From positions 1 through 64,000 of the forward strand of contig DAIUDK010000003.1 in assembly GCA_036845725.1 (NCBI GenBank): a DNA stretch of 64,000 nucleotides, given 5' to 3'. The stretch comes from DSWT01 sp036845725 (GTDB lineage Bacteria > Chloroflexota > Anaerolineae > B4-G1 > SLSP01). A program made the translations under genes and the position numbers. Below, in pieces: positions 27,521 through 35,703 of this stretch. Below the pieces are notes generated by a model, which was given only the letters and a program-made list of their open reading frames with translations, was not told the DNA's origin and did no database searches. Every line of letters starts with the position of its first letter. The first letter of the stretch is position 1.

Positions 27521-28252
27521 CTATGGCGACGGCATTATGTAATCGACAAGCGTCTGCTCGAACCCAAAGCGTGTTCCCCCGTGATCGTACCAGGTAGCCA
27601 CAACGCCAACGCCGTTGCAGAACTGGCGGATGACCCCGCCGCTGAGGAACGCCTCACTGATTTCGTAGCAATCCGTGAAACTGCCGGCGGGCGTCTCATA
27701 AGCCCCTATCGCCACGGCGGTCCGCAGCCCATTCGCTTCACAATAAAGGACTTCGGGTTTATCGGGATTCTCTGGGTCGTCCAGGAACGGACACCACTGT
27801 TTGCCATCGATCAATGGGAAAGCGTAAGAAAGGCGCGAGGCGACGGGATCGAAGGTTTTAGCGTCTTGCGCCTGGAATTCCTCGAACACCAACGTGCCGC
27901 TGATGACATACCAAAAGTCACTGGCAGGTAACGAGTGGGCCGTCAACGGCATCGACGAAACCAGGGTTGCATCCCGCCGCATCCGCACGAAGAGATAAGG
28001 CGCTGCCGCCGTCGTTTCCACCACGGTTTCGGTCAGCACGTAGGTCGCCGTCACAATCTCCCGTGGATTGGACTCCAGCGGCTCATAAGGGATGTAGGTG
28101 TACACCCACGTCGTTCCCGGGGCCATAGGAAATTCTGGCAACATGAGCGTGTCCACGCTTGCGGGGCCCGGAGATTTGCCGGTACAAGACACAGCGACGA
28201 GACATACGCCGCCGATCAAAACAGCCATGAATAGATATAGCCATCGTTTCAT
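27521..28252 (-). CDS. Hypothetical lipoprotein
   Basis: Protein of 243 residues. A signal peptide MKRWLYLFMAVLIGGVCLVA ends in a lipobox (AVSC, Cys23), so it is predicted to be a lipid-anchored exported protein. The mature part starts with a Ser/Pro-rich linker and a domain with FPMAPGTTWVYTYIPY, repeated beta strands and Cys residues (CPFLDD, LYCEANG, DCYEISE, RQFCNG). The pattern 'PLxxGTxWxYxY ... CYxIxE' is seen in uncharacterised extracellular proteins, but I cannot name a function. GGAGG precedes the ATG. It is followed by the GNAT and membrane protein genes on the same strand. Confidence 0.75.
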   Translation of the reverse strand: MKRWLYLFMAVLIGGVCLVAVSCTGKSPGPASVDTLMLPEFPMAPGTTWVYTYIPYEPLESNPREIVTATYVLTETVVETTAAAPYLFVRMRRDATLVSSMPLTAHSLPASDFWYVISGTLVFEEFQAQDAKTFDPVASRLSYAFPLIDGKQWCPFLDDPENPDKPEVLYCEANGLRTAVAIGAYETPAGSFTDCYEISEAFLSGGVIRQFCNGVGVVATWYDHGGTRFGFEQTLVDYIMPSP

Positions 28253-28265
28253 GGTCTTTGCCTCC

Positions 28266-28817
28266 TTACCGAATCAACCCCTTGATCAGATACCCCGCCA
28301 CGAGGAACATCCCTGTGACTACCGCCCACTCCTTGGAGAGTTCTGAGTCCGCCGATTTGTACGCGTGCCAGGCCAACGGCGCGGATAACAGACACAGCAA
28401 CCCCCACACAGGGACGCCGCCAACCACCACGCCGACCAACAACAGCCCATAGATAGTTAACAAAAGCCGCACACTCATACGGCGAACTGAAGTCTGTCTG
28501 CGCAATACCTTTCGAAAACCATAAGACCATGGGAACGCAATCACAAACGCACTCCAGATCGGCGCTCCGTCCAACTGTCTGGTCTGTATCCAATACAGAG
28601 CTACCGGCAACAGCACAAGCACGGCCTCCGATAGGTAAGGAGTGGTTCGACAAAATCCCACCTGCACCGCAACGCCAAGCGCCGCGACGATGATAAACAA
28701 ACCAATGGAAAACACGCCCGTCGTTGCCCATGCCGCAGCGCCGCCCAGGCAGGCAGCAAGCAAGGTCGCCAGCAGAATGGGTGGTTCGAGCTTCATTGAC
28801 TGGATTTTCTGTAGCAT
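28266..28817 (-). CDS. Multi-pass membrane protein (UbiA-like C-terminal half?)
   Basis: Predicted membrane protein of about 183 residues with five to six hydrophobic helices (for example LLATLLAACLGGAAAWATTG, GLFIIVAALGVAVQVGF, RLLLTIYGLLLVGVVVGG, WAVVTGMFLVAGYLIKGL). The C-terminal segment 'LAWHAYKS...LSKEWAVVTGMFLVAGYLIKGLI' resembles the end of UbiA-family prenyltransferases, but the DxxxD motifs are absent, so an enzyme role is unsupported. The start is uncertain between ATG 28817 and ATG 28796. It lies 13 bases before the lipoprotein gene. Confidence 0.55.
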   Translation of the reverse strand: MLQKIQSMKLEPPILLATLLAACLGGAAAWATTGVFSIGLFIIVAALGVAVQVGFCRTTPYLSEAVLVLLPVALYWIQTRQLDGAPIWSAFVIAFPWSYGFRKVLRRQTSVRRMSVRLLLTIYGLLLVGVVVGGVPVWGLLCLLSAPLAWHAYKSADSELSKEWAVVTGMFLVAGYLIKGLIR

Positions 28818-28871
28818 CGTTTTCTCGCTTATCCACGAAAGCGCGGGGCTGAACCCCTCGCGCAAAAAGAA

Positions 28872-28943
28872 CAAAGCCCTACGGGCTGCATTGTAGCCCC
28901 GCAGGGGCTTTGCCCTCTTGGCCCGGCCTCTTCAGGGCCGGGC
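28872..28943. terminator. Tandem hairpins after rdgB
   Basis: CAAAGCCC/GGGGCTTTG with an internal stem (28872-28912), and a GC hairpin GCCCGGCCT/AGGGCCGGGC (28921-28943) that overlaps the rdgB stop. There is no strong T-run, so termination is plausible but the element may also be a dispersed repeat. Confidence 0.45.
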
Positions 28944-29531
28944 CTCCTCCAGAATCGGACGCATCGCCTGTGCAGCGCGAGCGCGGTGGCTGATGCGGTT
29001 CTTCTCCTCCTCCGTGAGCTGCGCCATCGTGCAGGAGTGCTCGAACAGGTAGAAGACGGGATCGTAGCCGAAGCCCTCTTTACCACGCGGCTCGAAACTG
29101 ATCACGCCTTCGCAGACGCCTTCGGTAATGAACTCGCGGGCGCCGTCCGCTTCGCCGGGAATCACGAGCGCCGCGATGCAGCGAAAGCGCGCGCCCCGCT
29201 GCTCCAAAGGGACGCCGTCCAACGCTTTGAGCAACGCCCGGTAGCGCACCTCGTCCGCGCCGAGGTGATAGCGTGCGGAACGCACGCCCGGCGCGCCTTC
29301 GAGCGCATCCACTTCCAGACCGGAATCGTCGGCCAGCGTGGGCAGCCCGGAGGCTGTTGCCAGCGCCCGCGCCTTGATGAGCGCGTTCTCCGTGTACGTC
29401 TCGCCAGTCTCTTCGACGTCGTCGCGCAAGCCCAAGTCATCGGGCAGCAACAGTTCGACGTCCAACCCATCCAACAGCGCCCGCCACTCCCGGCGCTTCC
29501 CCTGATTGTGTGTCGCCAACAACAAACGCAT
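28932..29531 (-). CDS. rdgB: Non-canonical purine NTP pyrophosphatase (RdgB/HAM1)
   Basis: House-cleaning enzyme that hydrolyses dITP, ITP and XTP to monophosphates, 199 residues (usual size). The N-terminal ATHNQGKRREW (family: ATxNxGKxxE), the metal/triphosphate region ETGETYTENALIKARA, the catalytic ADDSGLEVDAL, and KEGFGYDPVFY with the later SHRARA tail are all present. A GAGGGAGGAA site precedes the ATG. It is followed by a double hairpin, and an intergenic repeat separates it from the YprB-type gene. Confidence 0.95.
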   Translation of the reverse strand: MRLLLATHNQGKRREWRALLDGLDVELLLPDDLGLRDDVEETGETYTENALIKARALATASGLPTLADDSGLEVDALEGAPGVRSARYHLGADEVRYRALLKALDGVPLEQRGARFRCIAALVIPGEADGAREFITEGVCEGVISFEPRGKEGFGYDPVFYLFEHSCTMAQLTEEEKNRISHRARAAQAMRPILEEARP

Positions 29532-29540
29532 TATCTTCCT

Positions 29541-29660
29541 CCCTCATTCATGAACCACGAATCTACACGAATTCTCACTAATTTTTCTTTATTGGTGGAG
29601 ATTCGTGGTAAAATTCTCATCCCTCGCTCATTCCTTCATTCGCTGATTCGCTGATTCTTC
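29541..29660. repeat. 'CACGAAT' inverted repeat plus 'GATTCGCT' periodic repeat
   Basis: GAACCACGAATCTACACGAATT pairs with GGAGATTCGTGGT across an A/T-rich loop. It is followed by CATTCGCTGATTCGCTGATTC of the period-8 type, which runs into the last codons of the YprB-type gene. Confidence 0.8.
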
Positions 29661-30897
29661 CACTTGCCAGCTTTCGTTCCAGGCGGTCTTTACGATGCCG
29701 GAGTTCGGACAGCAGTTCCGCGCGCTTGAGGCTTTTGGGATGACGTTCGGCGCGGTGGAGGGCGGCGTCGGTTTCGAACAGCGCGGCGCGCAGGTCGCAA
29801 GTTGTCCATTCGTAATACTTGGCGCGTTCCACCAGCGGGTCGACGGCCAGCGGATGACAGTTCGCCCAATCATCCCACAGCGCGAATGCCCGTTCCCATG
29901 CACCGCAGCGTTTATGACGCAGCGCCATTTCGCACCAGAGCCGCGCGGCTGTGTCCTCGTTCAGCGTCCCGCTCTCTTGCAAAAGCGCCCGTTCCCACGC
30001 CTTGAACGCCTCCGCCTCCCGCCCGACGTGATCGTACACGCGCCCCACCCCCGCCCACTCGCCCGGCGCGAGCGCCATCTGCTCCGGGGATGTGACCATG
30101 CGTGTTACGTGGACCAGCAGCGAGACGAGGCTCAACACGTCGATGCGGTTGTGGTAGAAGACGCGCACCATATCGGCGGTGTCGCCGGTATCCAGGTATT
30201 GGCGGTAGAGCCAGGGGATCAGCGACGATTCGATGTCCGTCTCGGTCCGCTGCACGCGCAGAATCGCCGTCTCCAGCACGCCCAGACGGCGGGATTCCAA
30301 ATGATCGCGCCAGAGCTGCCGCGCCACGGTGAGCAAATCCAGGTGCGGAAGCGCCCGCCAGCGCGGAGCCATGCGGTTCAGAATGAAGCGCGTTTCAAGC
30401 AGTGGCAGATCGAAGCCATTGCCGTTGAAGCTCACGATGCCGGTCGCATTGTCCAGCACGTCCTCGATGTAGCGCATCGCCGCCAACTCTTCGTCGGGAC
30501 TGCGGAGAAAGACGAGGTGCAACGTTAGGTGCTCATCTTCCCACACGCCGATGCCGGTGAGGAAGACCAATGTCCCCGCGCCGCCCGCCAGGCCGGTCGT
30601 TTCTGTGTCGAGGAAGGCAGGACGCGCGCCCAGGTTCGGCACGCCAAAAAGCGGCAGCGCCTCCACAGGAAGGCGCTGCATCTCGCCGAGCGCGTAACGT
30701 CCGTGTGGATGTATGGACGGGTACATCCGTTTCTCCACCCACACCGGGCCGTGCGGGGTCGAAAGCTCATCGCCGGGCAGCGCGGAACTCGCCTGCCGCG
30801 GCAGTTCGGCAGAAACCGGCGGGCGTGCGGGTTGCAGCGCCTTCAGGCCCTTCACCACGCCGAGACGTTTCAACTGCTGGCGGAATTTGTCATCCAT
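29617..30897 (-). CDS. YprB-type RNase H-like exonuclease domain protein with TPR-like C-terminus
   Basis: Protein of 426 residues. The central domain (about 85-260) is an RNase H-like/DEDD fold: PAFLDTETTGLAGGAGTLV (Exo I with DTET), GIVSFNGNGFDLPLLETRF (Exo II with N and D), and FYHNRIDVLSLVSLL (Exo III-like, HNRxD). This matches the YprB RNase H-like family. The rest is helical (possible TPR-like repeats, WERALLQESGTLNEDTAARLW). The last twelve or so residues, RISESANEGMSEG, come from a dispersed repeat and replace any natural terminus. Function in DNA or RNA metabolism, not defined. Confidence 0.85.
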   Translation of the reverse strand: MDDKFRQQLKRLGVVKGLKALQPARPPVSAELPRQASSALPGDELSTPHGPVWVEKRMYPSIHPHGRYALGEMQRLPVEALPLFGVPNLGARPAFLDTETTGLAGGAGTLVFLTGIGVWEDEHLTLHLVFLRSPDEELAAMRYIEDVLDNATGIVSFNGNGFDLPLLETRFILNRMAPRWRALPHLDLLTVARQLWRDHLESRRLGVLETAILRVQRTETDIESSLIPWLYRQYLDTGDTADMVRVFYHNRIDVLSLVSLLVHVTRMVTSPEQMALAPGEWAGVGRVYDHVGREAEAFKAWERALLQESGTLNEDTAARLWCEMALRHKRCGAWERAFALWDDWANCHPLAVDPLVERAKYYEWTTCDLRAALFETDAALHRAERHPKSLKRAELLSELRHRKDRLERKLASGRISESANEGMSEG

Positions 30898-30912
30898 AGG
30901 CAGAAAGATTTC

Positions 30913-30974
30913 CTCAACGGATTGAACGGATTTTAACGGATGTCTCTTCCGTTCTATCCGTTAAATCCGTTGAG
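30913..30974. repeat. 'AACGGATT' inverted repeat between murA and yprB
   Basis: CTCAACGGATTGAACGGATT and its complement-like ATCCGTTAAATCCGTTGAG flank a short loop. Same family as 23519-23585 and 42247-42275. Confidence 0.8.
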
Positions 30975-30975
30975 A

Positions 30976-32274
30976 CTACGCTCCCACCTGACGGCGTTCG
31001 ATGCGGGCGCCGAGGGGGCGGAGTTTTTCTTCGATGCGCTCGTAGCCACGGTCGATCTGGCGGATATTGAAGATCGTGCTGGTGCCTTCGGCGGCGAGGG
31101 CGGCGATCAGCATCGCCATGCCCGCGCGGATGTCGGGGCTTTCCATCTCGTCGCCGTGCAGGCGCGAGGGGCCGTAGACCAGCGCGCGGTGCGGATCGCA
31201 CAGGACAATGCGCGCGCCCATCGGGATGAGCTTGTCCACGAAGAACAGGCGGCTCTCGAACATCTTTTCGTGGAAGATGATCACGCCGTCAGATTGCGTC
31301 GCCAGGACGAGTGCGATGCTCATCAAGTCCGCCGGGAACGCCGGCCACGGCTGGTCCGCAATCGAGGGAATCGCGCCGCCCATGTCAGGGACGATCTTCA
31401 GCGACTGCTGCGCGGGTACGAAGATGTTGTCACCGCGGATCTCAACGGTGACGCCCAACCGTTCCAGGTGCATCAATGTCATCCGCAGGTGTTGGGGCAC
31501 GGCGTTGCGGATGAGCAGCTCGCCGCGCGTCGCTGCTGCCAGCGCGATGTAGCTGCCCACTTCGATGTGGTCGGAGCCAATGGTGAAGTCCACACCGTGC
31601 AGACGCTTCACACCATCAATCACCAGTGTGTTCGTGCCAACACCGTTGATCTTCGCGCCCATCGCATTGAGCATGTGACAGAGATCCTGCACGTGCGGCT
31701 CGGAGGCAGCGTTGCGGAGGGTGGTCATTCCGTCAGCGAGGACAGCAGCCATCACCGCGTTTTCTGTGCCGGTGACGCTGGCCTCGTCGAGCAAAATGTC
31801 GGCTCCCGTGAGATGATCGGCCTTGAGGACGAAGCTGCCGTTGTCCACCCCCACCTCTGCGCCGAGTTCCTGGAAAGCCATGAAGTGTGTGTCCACCCGG
31901 CGACGCCCGATCATGTCGCCGCCCGGTGCTGGGAGAGAGAGGTCACACAAGCGCGCCAGGAGCGGCCCGGCGATCGTAATCGAGCCGCGAATGGCGCGGA
32001 ATAACTCACGATCCACGTCATTCGACGGCATACAGACCTGCTGCGCTTGCAGCTTCCAGGTCTTGGCATCCAGCCGCTCGACACTTACGCCGAGGATTTG
32101 CAGCAGTTCCGCCATCACCTCTACATCGCGGATCGCCGGGAGGTTGCGCAAGATGACCGGTTCGTCGGTCAACAACGTCGCCGCCAGCGTGGGCAACGCG
32201 GCGTTTTTGTTACCGCTCGGAAAAATCTCTCCCCGGAGGGGCACACCACCTCTTATGACAAAGCAGTCGTTCAT
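30976..32274 (-). CDS. murA: UDP-N-acetylglucosamine 1-carboxyvinyltransferase, Asp at the Cys115 position
   Basis: First committed step of peptidoglycan synthesis, 432 residues, the normal size. The N-terminal substrate loop FPSGNKNAALPTLAA (the catalytic Lys) and the two-domain inverted alpha/beta barrel repeats are recognisable. The segment LPAPGGDMIGRRRVDTH corresponds to the loop that in most MurA proteins reads GGC and holds Cys115, the target of fosfomycin. Here Asp120 occupies the position, as known in Mycobacterium, Chlamydia and Borrelia, and makes the enzyme active but resistant. The ATG at 32274 has AAGGAG upstream; a start 15 codons earlier lies in the repeat and is rejected. Confidence 0.95.
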   Translation of the reverse strand: MNDCFVIRGGVPLRGEIFPSGNKNAALPTLAATLLTDEPVILRNLPAIRDVEVMAELLQILGVSVERLDAKTWKLQAQQVCMPSNDVDRELFRAIRGSITIAGPLLARLCDLSLPAPGGDMIGRRRVDTHFMAFQELGAEVGVDNGSFVLKADHLTGADILLDEASVTGTENAVMAAVLADGMTTLRNAASEPHVQDLCHMLNAMGAKINGVGTNTLVIDGVKRLHGVDFTIGSDHIEVGSYIALAAATRGELLIRNAVPQHLRMTLMHLERLGVTVEIRGDNIFVPAQQSLKIVPDMGGAIPSIADQPWPAFPADLMSIALVLATQSDGVIIFHEKMFESRLFFVDKLIPMGARIVLCDPHRALVYGPSRLHGDEMESPDIRAGMAMLIAALAAEGTSTIFNIRQIDRGYERIEEKLRPLGARIERRQVGA

Positions 32275-32280
32275 CAGTAA

Positions 32281-32333
32281 CTCCTTTTCGTGATGCGTGA
32301 TACGTGAATCATGATTCATGATTCGTAAACAGT
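32281..32333. repeat. 'TGATGCGTGA'/'TGATTC' repeat before murA
   Basis: CGTGATGCGTGATACGTGAATCATGATTCATGATTCG: period 7-8 units, including the palindrome GAATCATGATTC. Confidence 0.7.
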
Positions 32334-33161
32334 TCAGCGCAGTGCGATTTCGACGGGATCGCCGATTGCGAGGCCTAACACTTGCACGCCGTGACCACGA
32401 TTGACAGCAAGTTCGAGCAGTCCTTCGCTCCCGACGAGGGCCAGCGGTTCGCCCGTCGCGACTTCGCCGTAGGTGCGGCGGACGGGGCCGAGGTCGCGCC
32501 CGGCAGCGATGACGCGGACGCGTCCGGCGTTGATGATCCCTGACGGGACTTCGCCGAACGCCGGATCGAGGGCCAACAGCGCGCCATCCCAGACCAGCCG
32601 TCCGATGCTGGTGATGACGTTGCCGAAATGGTCGATGTAGATCACCTCACCGGCGATCACGGACTCGGTCACGGTGAGGACCGGCGCGGGCAGGCGCACC
32701 GGATCGGTGACTTCCGAGCCGAATTCGTCCAACGGGACGCCGCGCGCCAGATGCGCCGCCGCCGGCGAGAAGATGTCGCGCCCGTGGAAGGTACTGCTCA
32801 CTGCCACGTTGCGATAGGCGGGATTTGCCAGTTCAACGATGCGTGTGGGTGGGGCGGCCTCCCACACGTAGGAGAAGACGCCGTTATCCGGCCCTACGAG
32901 CGTCCCCCACGACGTCCGCGCCGCGATAGGCCGCCGCGCCGTCCCCACGCCCGGATCCACCACGACGATGTGGATGCTATCCGGCGGGAAGTACGGCAGC
33001 ACCGTCCACAGCACGTAGGCCGCGCTGCGCACATCCTGCGGCGGAATCTCCTGTGTGATGTCGATGCATGGCACATCCGGCGCAATCCCCGCGATCACGC
33101 CCTTCATCGTGCCCACGTAGCCGTCGCGCGTGCCAAAGTCTGTTGTGATTGTGATAAGCAT
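32334..33161 (-). CDS. SAM hydroxide adenosyltransferase (DUF62 family)
   Basis: Protein of 275 residues of the SAM hydrolase/chlorinase-fluorinase fold. TDFGTRDGYVGTMKGVI at the start, VVVDPGVGTARRPIAAR, VGPDNGVFSYVW and STFHGRDIFSPAAAHLA are all family motifs. The commonest activity is hydrolysis of SAM to adenosine and methionine by a water/hydroxide nucleophile. The chlorinase and fluorinase branch has an extra loop that I do not see. Ribosome site GGAACACA before the ATG. It is upstream of murA but separated from it by a repeat. Confidence 0.9.
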   Translation of the reverse strand: MLITITTDFGTRDGYVGTMKGVIAGIAPDVPCIDITQEIPPQDVRSAAYVLWTVLPYFPPDSIHIVVVDPGVGTARRPIAARTSWGTLVGPDNGVFSYVWEAAPPTRIVELANPAYRNVAVSSTFHGRDIFSPAAAHLARGVPLDEFGSEVTDPVRLPAPVLTVTESVIAGEVIYIDHFGNVITSIGRLVWDGALLALDPAFGEVPSGIINAGRVRVIAAGRDLGPVRRTYGEVATGEPLALVGSEGLLELAVNRGHGVQVLGLAIGDPVEIALR

Positions 33162-33172
33162 TGTGTTCCTCG

Positions 33173-33275
33173 TGGAGCAAGGAGTAAGGAGTAAGGAGTA
33201 AGGAGTAAGAAGTAAGAAGTAAGAAGTATGTTTTCCCCGTACTCCCTACTTCCTACTCCATACTCCCTATCCCAA
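33173..33275. repeat. 'GGAGTAA' heptamer repeat
   Basis: GGAGTAAGGAGTAAGGAGTAAG then AAGAAGTAAGAAGTAAGAAG (period 7), followed by TACTCCCTACTTCCTACTCC as the inverted form. It spans the space between the SAM hydrolase-like gene and the cupin gene. Confidence 0.9.
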
Positions 33276-33560
33276 ACAAATCCACGTCGCCTGTTTCTCG
33301 GCGCGCAGGCCATGCTCCACCCACGGGTCGATGACGATCAAATCGCCGCTCTCGACGGGATGCTCGACGCCATCCAGCGTCACCAGCGCCTCGCCTTCGA
33401 TGATGAACCACAGCTCCGGAACCGCGTGCTTGTGCGGTGTGAACGGATTCTCCGGCGTTGTCTCGCGCGTGACGAAGTGGTGAACGGCGATTTCGCGGTC
33501 GCCGAGGTCGTAGGGGCGGCGGCCGTTGACAACGGGAATAGTGTTGGCCTTGAGAATCAT
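33267..33560 (-). CDS. Small cupin protein
   Basis: Single-domain cupin of 97 residues. The motif HKHAVPELWFIIEGEALVTL matches cupin motif 1 (HxH...E...G) and GDLIVIDPWVEHGL motif 2 (PxxxxH). These residues would bind one divalent metal. There is no partner domain. AAAGGGTG precedes the ATG. Substrate unknown. It sits between the membrane protein gene and the heptamer repeat. Confidence 0.85.
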   Translation of the reverse strand: MILKANTIPVVNGRRPYDLGDREIAVHHFVTRETTPENPFTPHKHAVPELWFIIEGEALVTLDGVEHPVESGDLIVIDPWVEHGLRAEKQATWICLG

Positions 33561-33591
33561 TAATCACCCTTTCCTGTTGCATACAACATTG

Positions 33592-34188
33592 TCAATGACA
33601 TCTGTAATCAAAATAATAATCCCCAATATAAGTAAAATATACTATGTAGTGAGGCGTTTCACTCAAAGCAGAAGGAGATAATTCCCAAAGCCAGAAAGCG
33701 TTACTCTGTGCATCCTCATCATAATGCCGCCAATGGTCATCCTCATACACAGGAACAGCAACACCAAAACTTTGGTCTTCGATAAAAACGATGTAAATGT
33801 TCCCGCCGTCTATGAGAGGGGGTACGTCTTGATTTGAATAGAAATCGATGATCTCCTGTTTTTCACCTGAATATGTTCTCAACTCACCAACAAAGTATGC
33901 GCAGTAATTCGACGCATAACCTGGCGTATCTTGAAGCGAATCAACCATAATTGTATCTACAGGATGAGAAAACTGATTGAACGCCTTATGAAATTGCCGA
34001 AGTCTGCAAGACTGATGAATAGTGGTTCCAAAGAACCAAAAAGCACAGGGGAAAATGCAAGCTCCCAAGATAACTGACAGGCCTAGTATTTTCCAGAATT
34101 TGCGTGCTTTGTAAACAATGACAACGCCGATGACAGCAACAATTGCCGCAAAGAGAAAGGCCGCGAGAAATGGCAAAACTCTGTCCAT
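33592..34188 (-). CDS. Hypothetical two-helix membrane protein
   Basis: Protein of 198 residues, AT-rich gene. Two N-terminal hydrophobic helices (LAAFLFAAIVAVIGVVIVY and ILGLSVILGACIFPCAFWFF) are followed by an about 145-residue domain with acidic and aromatic content (EVSYD-like segments, YLGTYYF near the end). It is probably a membrane-anchored extracytoplasmic protein. No family is recognised. GCGAGGG precedes the ATG, and an extended -10 promoter-like sequence lies 25 bases further upstream (TGCTATAAT, 34214-34222). It is the third small, AT-rich envelope protein gene in this window with a similar N-terminal anchor design. Confidence 0.65.
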   Translation of the reverse strand: MDRVLPFLAAFLFAAIVAVIGVVIVYKARKFWKILGLSVILGACIFPCAFWFFGTTIHQSCRLRQFHKAFNQFSHPVDTIMVDSLQDTPGYASNYCAYFVGELRTYSGEKQEIIDFYSNQDVPPLIDGGNIYIVFIEDQSFGVAVPVYEDDHWRHYDEDAQSNAFWLWELSPSALSETPHYIVYFTYIGDYYFDYRCH

Positions 34189-34203
34189 ATAACCCTCGCT
34201 AAG

Positions 34204-34368
34204 CTACGACTCGATTATAGCAATAACATCTACCTCGGTACATCTGGACAACGCCGGAAAGAAATCCGGCAAATCTACCTGCTGCACCGCTAATGGTTCA
34301 TCCAGTAACTTCCGCGCCACGGATACATCCACCAGTGCGTCATCGACGCCGGTTGCCGGTTCGTTCAT
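34204..34368 (-). CDS. Possible small ORF (54 aa)
   Basis: ATG at 34368, stop at 34204; the product starts MNEPATGVDDALVDVSVARK and ends in EVDVIAIIES. It has balanced composition and no repeats, but no clear ribosome site. The promoter-like TATAAT for the next gene lies inside it, and its start is within a periodic repeat. It may be a remnant of a larger gene's 3' end. Confidence 0.3.
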   Translation of the reverse strand: MNEPATGVDDALVDVSVARKLLDEPLAVQQVDLPDFFPALSRCTEVDVIAIIES

Positions 34369-34393
34369 TCGCCGATTCTCCATTCGCTCATTC

Positions 34394-35635
34394 TCAATGA
34401 AAAGCCGGGAACTCGCGGTAATCGCGCAAGTCGATCAGGTCGCCGGGCCTGGCCCAGGGAACCGTTCCCAATTCGGAAGGCAAGACGCCTTGATCGTAGC
34501 ACGCCTCGAACGTTTCTTGCAAGCCTTCGACCCAGGTCAGGCGGTCGTCCCGTTCGACGTCCAGGCGAACGCGCAGCGTCTCTTTTGGGAATTCGGCAAT
34601 CTCCCACATCGACTCCTGCGCGCCGTTGGTACACATCACTTCGGGGATCGCGCCTTCGATGCTGCACACCATCGGCGCGCCGGTTCGCACCGCATCCACA
34701 GCCTGCCATAGCTTGTTCTCGATCTGCCCATCATAGGGATTGCCGTAGTCCTTCACGCTGCCATCGCGGAAGTGCGCGAATATGGACTCATTGTACGCCT
34801 GGTAGATCACTTCGGCGTTTTCGAATTCGTAGCTGAAGATCGGGCCGATGTTATTGGGGACGGGGTGCGCGGTGTAGAATAGGATTTCGACCCCGCTTCC
34901 TGCGGCGACATCCGCAGTATGACAGCGTATGGCGGCGGTGTCATAGTTTTCAATCGGGTTGGCGCGGTACAGTTCGGCCTGCACATCCACGGGCCAGGCG
35001 CTCGTCTCACGCGTTTCGCCGAGGATGTAGAAGCAGTTGTGCAGGTAGTGCGCCGTTGCGTTGTGGGCCGGGCCATCGAGAATCCACGCGCCGTTGGGCG
35101 CTCTGAGCTTCGCTGCCCAGGTGTTGCGTCCGTAGTATGCGTCGCCACGCGGCCAGAACAACCTCGTCCGCATCCGCAACGGACGGCCCAGGACGCCGTC
35201 CATCACATCGCGCTTGAGCGCCTGAATCGCCGGCGAGAACGACCACTGGTAGCCGATCCCCACCAGACGGTCGGCCTTGCGCTGCGCCTCGGCCATCGCC
35301 CAGGCATCCTGCACCGTCGCCGTGACGGGTTTTTCGCAGAGGACATGCGACCCGTGTGCCAGCGCCTTCTGCACAAACGGCAGGTGCAAGTGAATCGGCG
35401 GCGAGAGGACCACCAGATCCGCCGAGGATGCAGCGTAGAAGCTGTCTAGGTCGGGGTAAATCGGCACGCCGGTCTCTTTGAACGTGTCCAGAAACCGGCA
35501 GGCGACCGGATTCGGATCGATGCCGGCGACGAAACGGGCATTGTGCTCCGCCGAAGCGTTGAATAACTCCGGCAGGTACGAATTCCCATAGCCCCCCAAG
35601 GCCACCATCGCGATAGTCACTTCTTTTTTCTTCAT
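34394..35635 (-). CDS. Gfo/Idh/MocA-family oxidoreductase
   Basis: Protein of 413 residues. The N-terminal Rossmann domain reads IAMVALGGYGNSYLPELF (GxGxxG) and carries the EKP motif typical of the family in HGSHVLCEKPVTATVQDA. The C-terminal alpha/beta domain provides the substrate site, with GYQWSFSPAIQALKRDVMDG and the NYDTAAIRCHTADVA/FSYEFENAEV strands. It is longer than the usual 330-360 residues, with an extended C-terminal part. The likely substrate is a sugar or inositol derivative. AGGTT precedes the ATG. It lies in a cluster with a second Gfo/Idh/MocA protein and a large unknown protein. Confidence 0.9.
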   Translation of the reverse strand: MKKKEVTIAMVALGGYGNSYLPELFNASAEHNARFVAGIDPNPVACRFLDTFKETGVPIYPDLDSFYAASSADLVVLSPPIHLHLPFVQKALAHGSHVLCEKPVTATVQDAWAMAEAQRKADRLVGIGYQWSFSPAIQALKRDVMDGVLGRPLRMRTRLFWPRGDAYYGRNTWAAKLRAPNGAWILDGPAHNATAHYLHNCFYILGETRETSAWPVDVQAELYRANPIENYDTAAIRCHTADVAAGSGVEILFYTAHPVPNNIGPIFSYEFENAEVIYQAYNESIFAHFRDGSVKDYGNPYDGQIENKLWQAVDAVRTGAPMVCSIEGAIPEVMCTNGAQESMWEIAEFPKETLRVRLDVERDDRLTWVEGLQETFEACYDQGVLPSELGTVPWARPGDLIDLRDYREFPAFH

Positions 35636-35649
35636 TGGGCAACCTCTCC

Positions 35650-35700
35650 TGAATCAGCGAATGAAAGAATCAGCGAATCAAGAATCCAGTATCCAGCTTC
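35650..35700. repeat. 'GAATCAGCGAAT' periodic repeat
   Basis: CTGAATCAGCGAATGAAAGA, ATCAGCGAATCAAGAATCCA: period 7-8 units filling the space between the two oxidoreductase genes. Confidence 0.8.
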
Positions 35701-35703
35701 AAG

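Noticed and set aside
32334..33161. Fluorinase or chlorinase
   Set aside because: The fold family is the same, but I do not see the extra loop characteristic of the halogenases; SAM hydrolase activity is the more common and safer call.
33173..33275. Possible CRISPR array (also 61114-61189)
   Set aside because: Units are 7-8 bases with no spacers, and no cas genes are present.
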